This document shows positions 32,544-41,582 of a stretch of 64,000 bases of DNA, one piece after another; the first letter of the stretch is position 1, and each line of letters starts with the position of its first letter. The position numbers and the translations under genes were made by a program. The stretch is from NCBI GenBank assembly GCA_045540115.1, contig JAZQGR010000039.1, forward strand, positions 8,588 to 72,587, given 5' to 3'. The notes beneath the pieces were generated by a model. It saw only the letters and a program-made list of their open reading frames with translations. It was not told where the DNA came from and searched no databases. The DNA comes from Colimorpha_A sp045540115 (lineage in GTDB: Bacteria > Bacillota > Clostridia > Oscillospirales > CAG-272).

Positions 32544-33164
32544 ATGAAGCTTTGCTGTATCGTCGGCGCAGGGCCGTCGGAGCTTTATATTGAAAACAGC
32601 GCTTTCGTTATTGCCGCCGATGCGGGGATAGAAAAGCTTAATAAGGCAGGAATCGCGCCCAATCTGATAATCGGCGATTTTGATTCTCTCGGCACCCGTC
32701 CGTCGGGAGAAAACGTGCGCGTTTTTCCTATCGAGAAGGACGATACCGACACGATGCTTGCCCTTAAAGAAGCTATGTCACTCGGATATGACACCGTCAT
32801 TATTTCGGGCGGACTCGGCGGTGAGCTTGACCACACTATGGCAAATCTCCAAACGCTTCTTTACGCTTGTGAAAATGGCATAAACGCCTTTTTGACCGAC
32901 GGCATCACGACTGCGACCGTCATTTCGGATTCTATCACGCTTGGAAGCGAAAACTCAGGCAGGTGCTCGGTGTTTGCATTCGGCTGCGAGGCAAGGGGTG
33001 TCAGCATTTCGGGGCTTAAATACGAAGCGTTGGGCATAACGCTCTCGCCTTCCTTCCCTCTCGGAGTAAGCAATCACTTCGTCGGAAAGGAAGCGAAAAT
33101 TTCGCTTCAAAGCGGACGCTTGCTCATAATTTACAACGGAAAACCGAATATAAAAAACGGCTGA
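32544..33164 (+). CDS. thiN: Thiamine pyrophosphokinase
   Basis: A 206-residue enzyme that transfers pyrophosphate from ATP to thiamine to make the cofactor thiamine diphosphate. Motifs of the N-terminal catalytic domain are seen: AADAGIEKL, IIGDFDSLG, EKDDTDTMLALKEA and GGLGGELDHTMAN; the C-terminal beta-sandwich thiamine-binding part follows (GLKYEAL...VSNHF). Length is usual. The stop codon lies in the left arm of its terminator. No TPP riboswitch is visible upstream, so it is probably constitutive. Confidence 0.94.
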   Translation: MKLCCIVGAGPSELYIENSAFVIAADAGIEKLNKAGIAPNLIIGDFDSLGTRPSGENVRVFPIEKDDTDTMLALKEAMSLGYDTVIISGGLGGELDHTMANLQTLLYACENGINAFLTDGITTATVISDSITLGSENSGRCSVFAFGCEARGVSISGLKYEALGITLSPSFPLGVSNHFVGKEAKISLQSGRLLIIYNGKPNIKNG

Positions 33165-33180
33165 TTTCAAAGCCGTTTTT
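33153..33180 (+). terminator. thiN terminator
   Basis: 10 bp stem AAAAACGGCT/AGCCGTTTTT followed by more T; it overlaps the stop codon. Confidence 0.85.
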
Positions 33181-33210
33181 TTCGGTTTTTAAGATTTTTT
33201 CCAAATTACC

Positions 33211-33240
33211 CAACCTTTTTGTTTTGATCCGTGTCTAATA
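33211..33240 (+). promoter_or_regulatory. ECF-type promoter before the sigma-factor gene
   Basis: CAACC (33211-33215) and CGTGTCTAAT (33230-33239), with 15 bases between AAC and CGT, resemble the AAC / CGTC layout of ECF sigma promoters. No good sigma-A promoter is seen here. It fits autoregulation of 33291-36455. Confidence 0.55.
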
Positions 33241-33290
33241 GACGAGCGCTCAAAAACAGTATCCCAAGTTTTCAAGGAAGGAGAACGGAT

Positions 33291-36200
33291 ATGTATTATC
33301 AATATGAATCTGATGAGACTTTAGTAATGCTCACCCTCGCGGGCGAGCAAAGCGCATACGAGGTTTTGGTTAAGCGTTATCAAAGTGCCGTCGTTTCATC
33401 CGCGTTATCCATTACAAAAAGCCGTTTTATGGCAGAGGATGCCGCGCAGGATGCGTTTGTTACGGCTTGGATGAAGCTAAACACCTTGCAAGAGCCGAAG
33501 AAATACGGCTCTTGGGTATGCCGTATTTCTAAAAACTGTGCCTTAAATATGATAAGCAGATACCGTAGCTTTCTTCCGCTTGACGTCGTGGATAACTTGA
33601 ACATCACCGCGGATGCCGCCGAAAACCCTGCCGACCTTTATGCGATATCCGAGGATAGAGATGAAGTCACCAAAACAGTTGACTCTCTGCCCGAAAAGGT
33701 CAAGCAGATAATTCAACTGCATTATTTTGAGGACCTTTCTATTGCAGAAATAGCAGACAGGATGCGAATTTCCGCAGGAACTGTAAAATGGCACCTTCAC
33801 GACGGCAGAAAACGAATCAGAAAGGAGCTTTGCGCTATGAACGAAAAGTATAGTGATACTCTTGTGCAACGTGTTATGAAAAAGGTTGAAGAACTAAAAC
33901 TTTGGCAAGTAAAAAATGACAAGAGCGGATTTGAAAAGGTATACAAGGAAGTGCTTTCCGAGGTTGAAGAGCTTCCCGAGTGTAAAGAAAAGCAACACGC
34001 GCTCGCCGACGTGCTGATGCGCGGTTGGTGGTGGCTACCCGGCAAAAAGAACGATGCTTTGTTTGCACGGATTGCCGATGCCGCAGCGGAAGGCAAAAAC
34101 GAAGAAGTTATGACCTTTATCGTTGCCCGCGAGGATTCAAAGGTATACGGCGGTGCGCGTATCGAGTTTATGCGCGACAAACAGATTCCGCGCCTTGAAA
34201 AGGCGGGATTTGTAAAAGCCCTCGGGCGCGAGTGGTTTTGGCTCGGCTATAATCTTTTCCGCGCAGGAAAAACCGAGGAAGGAGATGCCGCGTACAATAA
34301 AGCGCGGCAGATCTTGCCTGATGATGACGTCTGGCACATACTTGTCCCCGAAGCCAAGAAGATCGAAAAACGCATGAGCGAGCATTATAACGATCTGCCG
34401 CAACAAAGCTTTATGATCGGAGCAAACATGGCGGAATTCCGCATTATAGACGGAAAACTTCGCTTTTTCAAAGATAACGGCATCGGAATGGGTTTCCTTG
34501 GCTCGATAGACGATCACTGCCACAAATTGTTCAGAAATGCGTCTCACTGCGACGGACATTTCTTTGCTGACATCTCCATTGGCGAAAGCTTTATCGGTAC
34601 GGACGGCACTCGGCTTACGTTTGTAAGTGAAAACGAAGCCGCAGAAACACCCGCAGGCAGATTTGAAGGGTGTCAGCTTTGGGAAACAAGATATTGGCTC
34701 TACAGCGAAAAAAGCGTATGCAGAACGTACTATAAGGATGGCGTCGGAATAGTTCGCCAAGACCTGACGACCGACTGCATAACGACAACGCATTTACTTA
34801 AATCGTATGATATTAAAGGCGGATCGGGACTTCTTCCGCTCTATCCCGAAAACACCTGGGAATACTCCGCCGATTACTCACCTGAAACAGTCGCTTCGAT
34901 TCTCAAGTTCACCGTTTCCTTCGTGAACGGCGACAGGATAGGAATTAAGTATTACAGAGAGACCGAGCGGTTAGGATACGACCGAGATTCCTGGATCGAC
35001 GCGGTGCAGGAGATCGCAAACGAATACTATCAGCAAAAAAACGACAGCTATCTCATTCGCGACATAAGCCATGCCGTTGAACGCGCAGAGCGTCTTGCCG
35101 AAACTCCAATAGAAAAGGCACATACGAAAGCGGCAGTGTCGGTTGTTAGTAGAATTATGGCTACCGACACGACATTCAATCCCAAATATACCGCAACAGG
35201 ACACTGGAATTTCTTTAACAGAACATACGTAAGGAAGAAATCGGACAATCTCGTTCTCACGGGCTACAATCCCCGCTGGTCATTTGAATGGAAAAATATG
35301 GGCGGTATGGGTGTTGCGGAAGATCCGCTTCTTTACAATGATATCTTGGGCATTTTGCAGGATGCCACCAACTGTCTTTGGTCAGATGAATGGCGCATAG
35401 GCACATCTCCCGTCGTGGAATACACAGAATGGGACAACACGGTGAAAACGCAGATTTCCTGCGAGGACGGCGGAACGATCACAACGAAAGCAGGAACCTT
35501 TGAAAACTGCTTCAAGCTTTGCCTTGACATTGGAGGAATGGAAGGCGGCTTGTCGTATCGCGGCGACAAGAAGGTTTACTATTTTGCCGAAGGAATCGGA
35601 ATCGTGCGTACTGAAAGCGAATACTGCGGCGGATCCAAAACCGCGATTTATGAGCTTACATCCTACGAAGGCACGGGTGAGGGTTTTATGCCGATGGCGG
35701 ACGGTCTTATGCGCCGATACGACGCACTTGATCTGACAGACGGATTTGTAGGCGCAGCAGAATATACCTACGTAGCGGATGATGACGGCGATATCGTTAT
35801 ATTTGCAGACCGCACGGGCATTCGTAAGCTTCCGCCCCCTATTACGGAGTATTCTTCTATTCAGTCTGAAATCGTTGAGGACCGCTTGTGGGACGAAGGC
35901 AAGCACAAAGAAAGCCGACTTATTCACGATGCTAACAATTTCCATCTTCTCTGTCATTTCTTCGGCCGTCCGTCAAGATATTGGGCAGCGCAGGAAAAGG
36001 CGGTCGCTTGGAACAAATATCGCTTAAAAATCATAGAAGGACTTGGCGACGGAATCGTGCCAGACGCTTGGCTCGGACATTATGCAAGCACGAGCTTTCG
36101 TACTGCATGTGCTTTATTTGGCTGCGGCAAAAAAGACGAGGGATATGAATGGCTTGAAAAAGCTTTTGAAGCTTATCCCAAGTGGGACAGTATCCCCGAT

Positions 36201-36455
36201 GGCACCGAAATGGACGTGGGTGATCCGCTCATCTACGGCGGGATTAAGGTTGTAAAAGGAAAGGGGCTGATAAAGCTCCCCGACGGTACAAAGGAACCCT
36301 TATCATATGGTCATCTTTTTGCGGGTAATTGCAGTCTTATGTATCGCGGTATGACCGCACCGAACGGATGGGAATGGTTTGATCCCGTGCGCGACGAGAA
36401 TCGTTTCAAGGAGTACATCGAGCGCGCCAAGGAAATGGCTGAAAAAGTTGAATAA
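33291..36455 (+). CDS. ECF sigma factor with a very large C-terminal extension
   Basis: 1054 residues from the ATG at 33291, which has AAGGAG 8 bases before it. Residues about 20-90 are sigma region 2 (SAYEVLVKRYQS, MAEDAAQDAFVTAW) and about 130-180 region 4 (VKQIIQLHYFEDLSIAEIA, GTVKWHLHDGRKRI). A normal ECF factor ends there. Here about 870 further residues follow, soluble and without membrane segments. They include two related units (AGRFEGCQLWETRYW... with YKDGVGIVRQD, near 460-490; and AGTFENCFKLCLDIG... with FAEGIGIVRTE, near 740-780) and a Trp/Tyr-rich end. The extension may sense a signal or hold the sigma part inactive, as no anti-sigma gene is nearby. An ECF-like promoter precedes it. 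Confidence 0.88.
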   Translation: MYYQYESDETLVMLTLAGEQSAYEVLVKRYQSAVVSSALSITKSRFMAEDAAQDAFVTAWMKLNTLQEPKKYGSWVCRISKNCALNMISRYRSFLPLDVVDNLNITADAAENPADLYAISEDRDEVTKTVDSLPEKVKQIIQLHYFEDLSIAEIADRMRISAGTVKWHLHDGRKRIRKELCAMNEKYSDTLVQRVMKKVEELKLWQVKNDKSGFEKVYKEVLSEVEELPECKEKQHALADVLMRGWWWLPGKKNDALFARIADAAAEGKNEEVMTFIVAREDSKVYGGARIEFMRDKQIPRLEKAGFVKALGREWFWLGYNLFRAGKTEEGDAAYNKARQILPDDDVWHILVPEAKKIEKRMSEHYNDLPQQSFMIGANMAEFRIIDGKLRFFKDNGIGMGFLGSIDDHCHKLFRNASHCDGHFFADISIGESFIGTDGTRLTFVSENEAAETPAGRFEGCQLWETRYWLYSEKSVCRTYYKDGVGIVRQDLTTDCITTTHLLKSYDIKGGSGLLPLYPENTWEYSADYSPETVASILKFTVSFVNGDRIGIKYYRETERLGYDRDSWIDAVQEIANEYYQQKNDSYLIRDISHAVERAERLAETPIEKAHTKAAVSVVSRIMATDTTFNPKYTATGHWNFFNRTYVRKKSDNLVLTGYNPRWSFEWKNMGGMGVAEDPLLYNDILGILQDATNCLWSDEWRIGTSPVVEYTEWDNTVKTQISCEDGGTITTKAGTFENCFKLCLDIGGMEGGLSYRGDKKVYYFAEGIGIVRTESEYCGGSKTAIYELTSYEGTGEGFMPMADGLMRRYDALDLTDGFVGAAEYTYVADDDGDIVIFADRTGIRKLPPPITEYSSIQSEIVEDRLWDEGKHKESRLIHDANNFHLLCHFFGRPSRYWAAQEKAVAWNKYRLKIIEGLGDGIVPDAWLGHYASTSFRTACALFGCGKKDEGYEWLEKAFEAYPKWDSIPDGTEMDVGDPLIYGGIKVVKGKGLIKLPDGTKEPLSYGHLFAGNCSLMYRGMTAPNGWEWFDPVRDENRFKEYIERAKEMAEKVE

Positions 36456-36490
36456 AAGAAAAACGGCTGATTGCTCAGCCGTTTTTCTTT
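36455..36490. terminator. Bidirectional terminator
   Basis: 16 bp perfect stem AAAGAAAAACGGCTGA/TCAGCCGTTTTTCTTT with a 4-base loop, between the convergent sigma-factor gene and ABC exporter. It overlaps the last bases of both genes. Confidence 0.85.
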
Positions 36491-38315
36491 ATATGATTCC
36501 TTGTATCGCTTCTTTTTCGTACTGACGGGTATAGAGGGAATTATAGTAGCCCTTCATTCTCATAAGCTCCTTATGGGTTCCCTGCTCTACGATTTTTCCG
36601 TCCTTTACGACGATTATGACGTCGGCGTCGCGGACTGTCGAAAGGCGGTGCGCGATGATGAACGAGGTTCTGCCCTCGGTCACCTTTGTCAGCGCCTTCT
36701 GGATTATCTGCTCCGTCATTGTGTCAACAGACGAGGTTGCCTCGTCGAGTATCAGAACTCTCGGCTCGCCGATTATTGCTCTTGCGAAGGAAATGAGCTG
36801 TTTTTCGCCCGTTGAGAGCAGATCTCCGCCCTCACCGACCTCGCTGTCGAGTCCTTTATCCATTCTTTCGACTACCTTATCGGCGGAGACTGTACGAAGT
36901 GCCTCCCACATTTCCTCATCCGTTGCGTCGGGCTTACCGTAGCGCAGATTCTCTCGCACGCTTCCCGAGAAGAGATGCGGAGATTGGAGGACGTAGCCGA
37001 TATTTGAGTGCATCCAAAGCTGAGAGCGCTCACGCAGATCGCGTCCGTCGACGAGCACTCTTCCCTCCGTAGGCTCATAAAGACGGCAGACGAGGTTTAC
37101 GAGCGTCGATTTGCCCGCGCCCGTTTCACCGACTATTGCGACGCGCGTTCCCATCGGGATATTGAGCGAGAAGTTTTCAAGCACCTGCTCTTCGCCGTCC
37201 GGATAAGTGAACGACACGTTTTCAAATGCGATATCGCCGTGAATCGGCTCCCAATTTTCCTTTTTCGGATAGAAGGTATCGCCGTATTTTTCGATGACCT
37301 CGGGGGTATCGATAACGTCGGATTTCGTTTCAAGAAGCTTCGTTACGCGCTCGATGTTTACTCTCGTGTTAACGAGCGTGCTGATCGCGTCGATTACCCA
37401 GAGAAGCGGGTTAAGAAGTCCCTGTGCGTACGACATGAACGCCGAAAGCTTACCGACCTTGAACGCCTGCTCCTGCGTAAGTATTCCGCCGCGCCAAAGC
37501 ACGAGTGCAAGCGCGATGAACGAGAAGAACGACACGCTCGACCACAAAAGCACTCTGAACCTCGTCACCGAGACGGTCGTGCGCTTCATTTTGAGGGTAT
37601 CCTGCTTAAATTCGGAGGAAATTTTATCCTCGACTACAAGCGTTTTTATCGTCTTTGCGCCGACGATTGCTTCGTTATAATCACCCGATATTTTCGAGTT
37701 GAGCTCTCTTACACTTCTGTTAAGCACCGTCAGCTTATTGAGACAAAGCGCTATAAGCAGTGCCGCTATCGGCAACACCGCGAGCACGCAAAGAGCGAGC
37801 TTCGCGTCGATAGAGAACATTACCGCTATCGCGCCGACCATATAGGCGAGGTTCCAGATACTGTCCATCAGCACCCAGGAAACAAGCTCACCGATTCGTG
37901 CGGTATCGGACATTACTCTCGAATGGATATATCCGACGCTGTTTTGGTTGAAATAGGAGAAGGAAAGTGTCTGCAGATGGTTGAAGCAGACTTTCTTTAT
38001 ATCGTGTCCGATATTCATTTCGACGTAGCTTGCTAAGTACATCGTTCGCGTGTTCGACGCGACCTGTATTCCGAGAGCAAGTATGTAAAGTCCAATGAAC
38101 ATCGGTATACCCTTAAGGGTCTCCGCAACTACGAAATTATCTATTGCGTACTGCTGGAACAGGGGTATTGAGATGTCGATTATACTTCCGACGATGCCGA
38201 GAACGAGCATCGTTATAAGCTTGCCGCGATAGGGTCTGAGATAGGTCATGAGCTTCGGTATGCCGAAATACGGAAGATGAGTATACTGCTGTTCCTTCTT
38301 TTTCTCTTTGCTCAT
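36489..38315 (-). CDS. ABC exporter half, catalytic-Glu subunit
   Basis: 608 residues: six membrane helices (about 30-330) then an ATPase domain with GETGAGKST (Walker A), a degenerate signature LSTGEKQ, Walker B VLILDEATSSVD with the catalytic Glu, and IAHRLST. With the upstream gene it forms a heterodimeric exporter of the BmrCD/TM287-288 type. This subunit supplies the working Glu and its partner the intact LSGGQ, giving one active and one degenerate site. The substrate (drug, lipid or peptide) is not determinable. It overlaps the partner by 4 bases (ATGA). Confidence 0.93.
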   Translation of the reverse strand: MSKEKKKEQQYTHLPYFGIPKLMTYLRPYRGKLITMLVLGIVGSIIDISIPLFQQYAIDNFVVAETLKGIPMFIGLYILALGIQVASNTRTMYLASYVEMNIGHDIKKVCFNHLQTLSFSYFNQNSVGYIHSRVMSDTARIGELVSWVLMDSIWNLAYMVGAIAVMFSIDAKLALCVLAVLPIAALLIALCLNKLTVLNRSVRELNSKISGDYNEAIVGAKTIKTLVVEDKISSEFKQDTLKMKRTTVSVTRFRVLLWSSVSFFSFIALALVLWRGGILTQEQAFKVGKLSAFMSYAQGLLNPLLWVIDAISTLVNTRVNIERVTKLLETKSDVIDTPEVIEKYGDTFYPKKENWEPIHGDIAFENVSFTYPDGEEQVLENFSLNIPMGTRVAIVGETGAGKSTLVNLVCRLYEPTEGRVLVDGRDLRERSQLWMHSNIGYVLQSPHLFSGSVRENLRYGKPDATDEEMWEALRTVSADKVVERMDKGLDSEVGEGGDLLSTGEKQLISFARAIIGEPRVLILDEATSSVDTMTEQIIQKALTKVTEGRTSFIIAHRLSTVRDADVIIVVKDGKIVEQGTHKELMRMKGYYNSLYTRQYEKEAIQGII

Positions 38316-40159
38316 GCCGTCACCTCCTCTGCTTCGTCGGGGTCGGACATCTGGATGGTATATATCTTTCTATATATACCGTCCTCTTTTTGCATAAGGG
38401 TATTATGATCGCCCATTTCGGCAATTCTACCGTGGTCGAGAACGATTATGAGATCGGCGTTCATTATCGTCGCCGTTCTGTGTGAAATGATGAACACCGT
38501 GCTGTCACCGAGGTTCGTTGACAGCGCGTTTCTTATCTTCGCGTCGGTCTCGGCATCGACTGCCGAAAGCGAGTCGTCGAAGATCATTATCGGCGCGTTT
38601 TGAGTCAGCATTCTCGCTATCGCCGCTCTCTGCTTCTGTCCACCCGAAAGAGTTACGCCCTTTTCACCGACAAAGGTATCGTAGCCGTCGCTGAAGGACA
38701 TTACGGTATCGTCAAGGCAGGCGATCGCCGCCGCCTCGCGAACCTCCTCCATATTCACCGCGTCCTTTGTTATCGCGATGTTTTCAGCAAGGGTGCGTGA
38801 AAACAGGTACGGCTCCTGAAGGACCGTGCCGACGTTTCTTCTTATGTGCTTAGCCTTTATATCCTTTATGTCGGTTCCGTTTATCGTGATCTTACCGCCG
38901 CTGCCGTCATCGGGCAGATCATAAAGGCGTCCGAGCAGGTGCATAAGCGTTGATTTACCGGAGCCCGTGCCGCCGATTATTCCAACAGTGCTTCCCACTT
39001 TTGCAGTGAAGGAAATATTGTGGAGTAGCTCGGGGCAGTTATCGTATCCGAAGCTTACGTTATCAAACACGATGTCTCCGCGGAGCTCGGGCTCACCCGC
39101 ACCCTCACGGTCGGTCTCGGATTCGGAATCGAGAATGTATGCAAGACGTTCCATCGATATTCCCGCCTTGCTCATTTCCGATATCATTCTGCCGAGACGG
39201 CGGATAGGCCATGACAACATTGCGTTATACGAGATGAATGCGATAAGCTCGCCAGAGGTCATTCCGTCGTTTACGCAGAAGACTACGCCGAGAATTACTA
39301 TCAGCATTACCTGTATTCCCGAGAAAAGGTCGCCAAGTCCCCAGAACATTGCCGAAAGGCGCGAGAGACTGAGCCAGCTTGTAAGATAATTCTTATTTAG
39401 CTTAGCGAATTTGTCGATCTCGTGCTTTTCGCGTCCGAATGAACGGACGACGCGGACACCCGTTAGGTTTTCCTGAGTTGCGGCGGAAAGCGCACTTTCG
39501 GCTTCGTCGCACTTTTTAAAGCCTTGACCGATCTTCTTACCGAGAAGTGCGGAATAGATGAGTATTACAGGCAAAGTCAAGGTTGCGACTATCGAGAGTT
39601 TGATATGCATACTGTACATCATGGTGAGCGACAGGCCCACCTGAAGAACTATCTGCATTATTCCTATAAGCTGCTCAGACAGAAAATTTTTCACCGTCTC
39701 GACGTCAGACGTGCAACGCTGAATAACGTCACCCGTCTGGTTCTTCATGTGCCACGAGAACGGCAGAGTTTGAATGTGGTCGAAAAGAAGATTTCTCATT
39801 CTCTCGACGAGCGTTTGCGATGCCTTCGCGTTCGACATTCTCTGAATATATCGGAATATCGCTGTCGCTATCGCAACGATCATTACGGCAACGGCTAAAG
39901 TCCATAGGTTTTTACGGAGCATTTCGACACCGCCGATACTGCTGATAAAATCGTTTGCGAATTTTGGCAGTCCCGACTTTTTATCGCCGAGAACCGTATC
40001 GACCGCGTAACGTATTATCTGCGGATTTACCGTATCGGTAAATGCAACGATTATCGAGGCAATTATGCTCACAAGAAAAAAACGCTTGCTTCCGTAAAGG
40101 AATTTCACAAGCAGCTTGCCTGTACCGTTTTTCTTTTCTTTACTAATTTCTTTCTTCAT
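38312..40159 (-). CDS. ABC exporter half, degenerate-site subunit
   Basis: 615 residues; six membrane helices then an ATPase domain with GGTGSGKST, an intact LSGGQKQ signature, Walker B MIFDDSLSAVD (Asp in place of the catalytic Glu) and ISHRTAT. This pattern complements the partner 36489-38315 and marks the pair as heterodimeric. The ribosome site is modest (AAGGT). The leader between the promoter at 40254-40282 and the start carries a 9 bp hairpin. An exporter of toxic compounds or lipids is likely; no regulator gene is adjacent. Confidence 0.93.
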   Translation of the reverse strand: MKKEISKEKKNGTGKLLVKFLYGSKRFFLVSIIASIIVAFTDTVNPQIIRYAVDTVLGDKKSGLPKFANDFISSIGGVEMLRKNLWTLAVAVMIVAIATAIFRYIQRMSNAKASQTLVERMRNLLFDHIQTLPFSWHMKNQTGDVIQRCTSDVETVKNFLSEQLIGIMQIVLQVGLSLTMMYSMHIKLSIVATLTLPVILIYSALLGKKIGQGFKKCDEAESALSAATQENLTGVRVVRSFGREKHEIDKFAKLNKNYLTSWLSLSRLSAMFWGLGDLFSGIQVMLIVILGVVFCVNDGMTSGELIAFISYNAMLSWPIRRLGRMISEMSKAGISMERLAYILDSESETDREGAGEPELRGDIVFDNVSFGYDNCPELLHNISFTAKVGSTVGIIGGTGSGKSTLMHLLGRLYDLPDDGSGGKITINGTDIKDIKAKHIRRNVGTVLQEPYLFSRTLAENIAITKDAVNMEEVREAAAIACLDDTVMSFSDGYDTFVGEKGVTLSGGQKQRAAIARMLTQNAPIMIFDDSLSAVDAETDAKIRNALSTNLGDSTVFIISHRTATIMNADLIIVLDHGRIAEMGDHNTLMQKEDGIYRKIYTIQMSDPDEAEEVTA

Positions 40160-40191
40160 TTTACCTTGGTTCTTGATTCAAAAATTGATGG

Positions 40192-40216
40192 ATAGCACGC
40201 CTTCGGAGCGTGCTAT
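40192..40216 (-). promoter_or_regulatory. Hairpin in the ABC exporter leader
   Basis: 9 bp stem ATAGCACGC/GCGTGCTAT with a 7-base loop lies between the promoter and the start codon at 40159. A short T-run follows 8 bases later on the minus strand, so a weak attenuator is possible. Confidence 0.45.
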
Positions 40217-40253
40217 TGCGAAATTCCGTTCCATTTTTGAGATTCCAAGTTAC

Positions 40254-40282
40254 ATTTTAGCACAAAATATGGGGGATTTCAA
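40254..40282 (-). promoter_or_regulatory. Sigma-A promoter of the ABC exporter
   Basis: Minus strand TTGAAA (40277-40282), 17 bp ending TGC, TAAAAT (40254-40259). Confidence 0.72.
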
Positions 40283-40310
40283 TAGTAATTATAATGTTAT
40301 TATAAAAATT

Positions 40311-40338
40311 CGACCGAAAGGAAAATTCCTTTCGGTCG
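40311..40338 (-). terminator. Terminator after the GH130 gene
   Basis: 13 bp perfect stem CGACCGAAAGGAA/TTCCTTTCGGTCG with a 2-base loop and a U-rich tail on the minus strand. Confidence 0.85.
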
Positions 40339-40344
40339 TTATAT

Positions 40345-41415
40345 TCAGGGCTTTTCGGTGCAGAGGGCGATCAGGTCATCAAGATATGCTGTCGCAACAC
40401 ATTCCACGCTATCTGCCGCGCCGTAATATATCTTAACCTCACCGTTATCTTCGAGGATCATACCGCCGGGGAAAATAACATTCTGACGAAAACCACGCTC
40501 ATATTCGTAAGGACGGTCCGGGACTATGAGCGGTTTTTTGCACATACCGATGACCTTGGATGGATCATCAAGATCAAGAAGCATAATTCCTGCCGTGTAG
40601 CGCTTATTCCAAGGCTTATCCCATTCGTACTGTCCTCTTCCCTCAAGCTCCTTATCGACGGCATGGAAGGTCGTCAGCCAGCCGTACTTCGTCTTTACGG
40701 GAGGCGCGGCGGGACCGATCTTATCGTTTGCGAACGGAACGTGCTCAACTCCGAGGACGAGCTTTGACTCTCCCCAGAATTTAAGATCGGGGGATTTGGA
40801 TAGCCAGATGTCAAAACGATCTCTTCCTCGACTATAAACGGGGAACGGACGCTCGAGGCGAACATAGTATCCGCCGATCTTTTCGGGGAAAAGAACCATA
40901 TTACGGTTATCAGGAACAGATGCGCTAATTATCTCAAAGTCATCGAGGGTATCGTTAAGCTTTGCAATGCAGCCGCGCAGACCGTGTATCGTATCCATAG
41001 CGAGACAGAGATAGATCGTGCCGTCGATCGGGATTATACGCGGGTCGTAAAGGCGGAGGAGATCGGGATATTCGGGGAACTTCTTGCCCGACTGCTCAAC
41101 GCCCGGCACCTTGTCGCCATACTCCCAATGCATGTTAACAAGAGGCTTCGGCATGACATGCCAATTATCTATGCCGTTGTCGCTTACTGCGATTCCGATA
41201 GCAATGCAACGGTCAACGCCCCAACCGAACGCACTTTGATCCTCAGACATATTATGGTCATTGCGGAAAACCATTACGTATTTGCCGTTAATTTTTGCAA
41301 CTCCTGCATTGAAGATAAATTGCGCGTTATAGGGTACATCAGCTCCCGTCATAATTGGCTTTTCGAGCTTTTTGATGCAGGAAGCTCCCTCAAGTGTTGG
41401 ATACCATATAGGCAT
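40345..41415 (-). CDS. GH130 beta-mannoside phosphorylase-like enzyme
   Basis: A 356-residue cytoplasmic five-bladed propeller enzyme. The family landmarks are FNAGVAKINGKYVMVFR near residue 36, the catalytic Asp in RLYDPRI (D124), and GPAAPPVKTKYGWLTTFHA with the late GGMILEDNGEVKIYYGAAD. GH130 enzymes split beta-mannosyl linkages with phosphate, yielding mannose 1-phosphate, often from plant mannan or host N-glycan fragments. Which mannoside is used here cannot be told. AGGAG precedes the ATG. It is divergent from an AraC regulator, and its promoter has a poor -35, which fits activation by that regulator. Confidence 0.9.
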   Translation of the reverse strand: MPIWYPTLEGASCIKKLEKPIMTGADVPYNAQFIFNAGVAKINGKYVMVFRNDHNMSEDQSAFGWGVDRCIAIGIAVSDNGIDNWHVMPKPLVNMHWEYGDKVPGVEQSGKKFPEYPDLLRLYDPRIIPIDGTIYLCLAMDTIHGLRGCIAKLNDTLDDFEIISASVPDNRNMVLFPEKIGGYYVRLERPFPVYSRGRDRFDIWLSKSPDLKFWGESKLVLGVEHVPFANDKIGPAAPPVKTKYGWLTTFHAVDKELEGRGQYEWDKPWNKRYTAGIMLLDLDDPSKVIGMCKKPLIVPDRPYEYERGFRQNVIFPGGMILEDNGEVKIYYGAADSVECVATAYLDDLIALCTEKP

Positions 41416-41443
41416 AGTGATAGCTCCTTTTGTTTTTTTCTTT

Positions 41444-41472
41444 AGTATATCATTTTCGGAAAATCCATTCTA
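41444..41472 (-). promoter_or_regulatory. Probable activator-dependent promoter of the GH130 gene
   Basis: Minus strand TATACT (41444-41449) 28 bp before the start. The hexamer 17 bp upstream (TAGAAT, 41467-41472) is a poor -35. Confidence 0.5.
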
Positions 41473-41521
41473 CAAGAAAATTCACTATTTTTATGCATAT
41501 TTTCATTTTCAGATGAATATC

Positions 41522-41550
41522 TTGACTACTATGTCTTAAAGAGCTATAAT
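41522..41550 (+). promoter_or_regulatory. Sigma-A promoter of the AraC-type regulator
   Basis: TTGACT (41522-41527), 17 bp, TATAAT (41545-41550), 32 bp before the start codon. Confidence 0.85.
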
Positions 41551-41582
41551 TTAAAAAAAGATAAATACGGAGCATTTTATTT

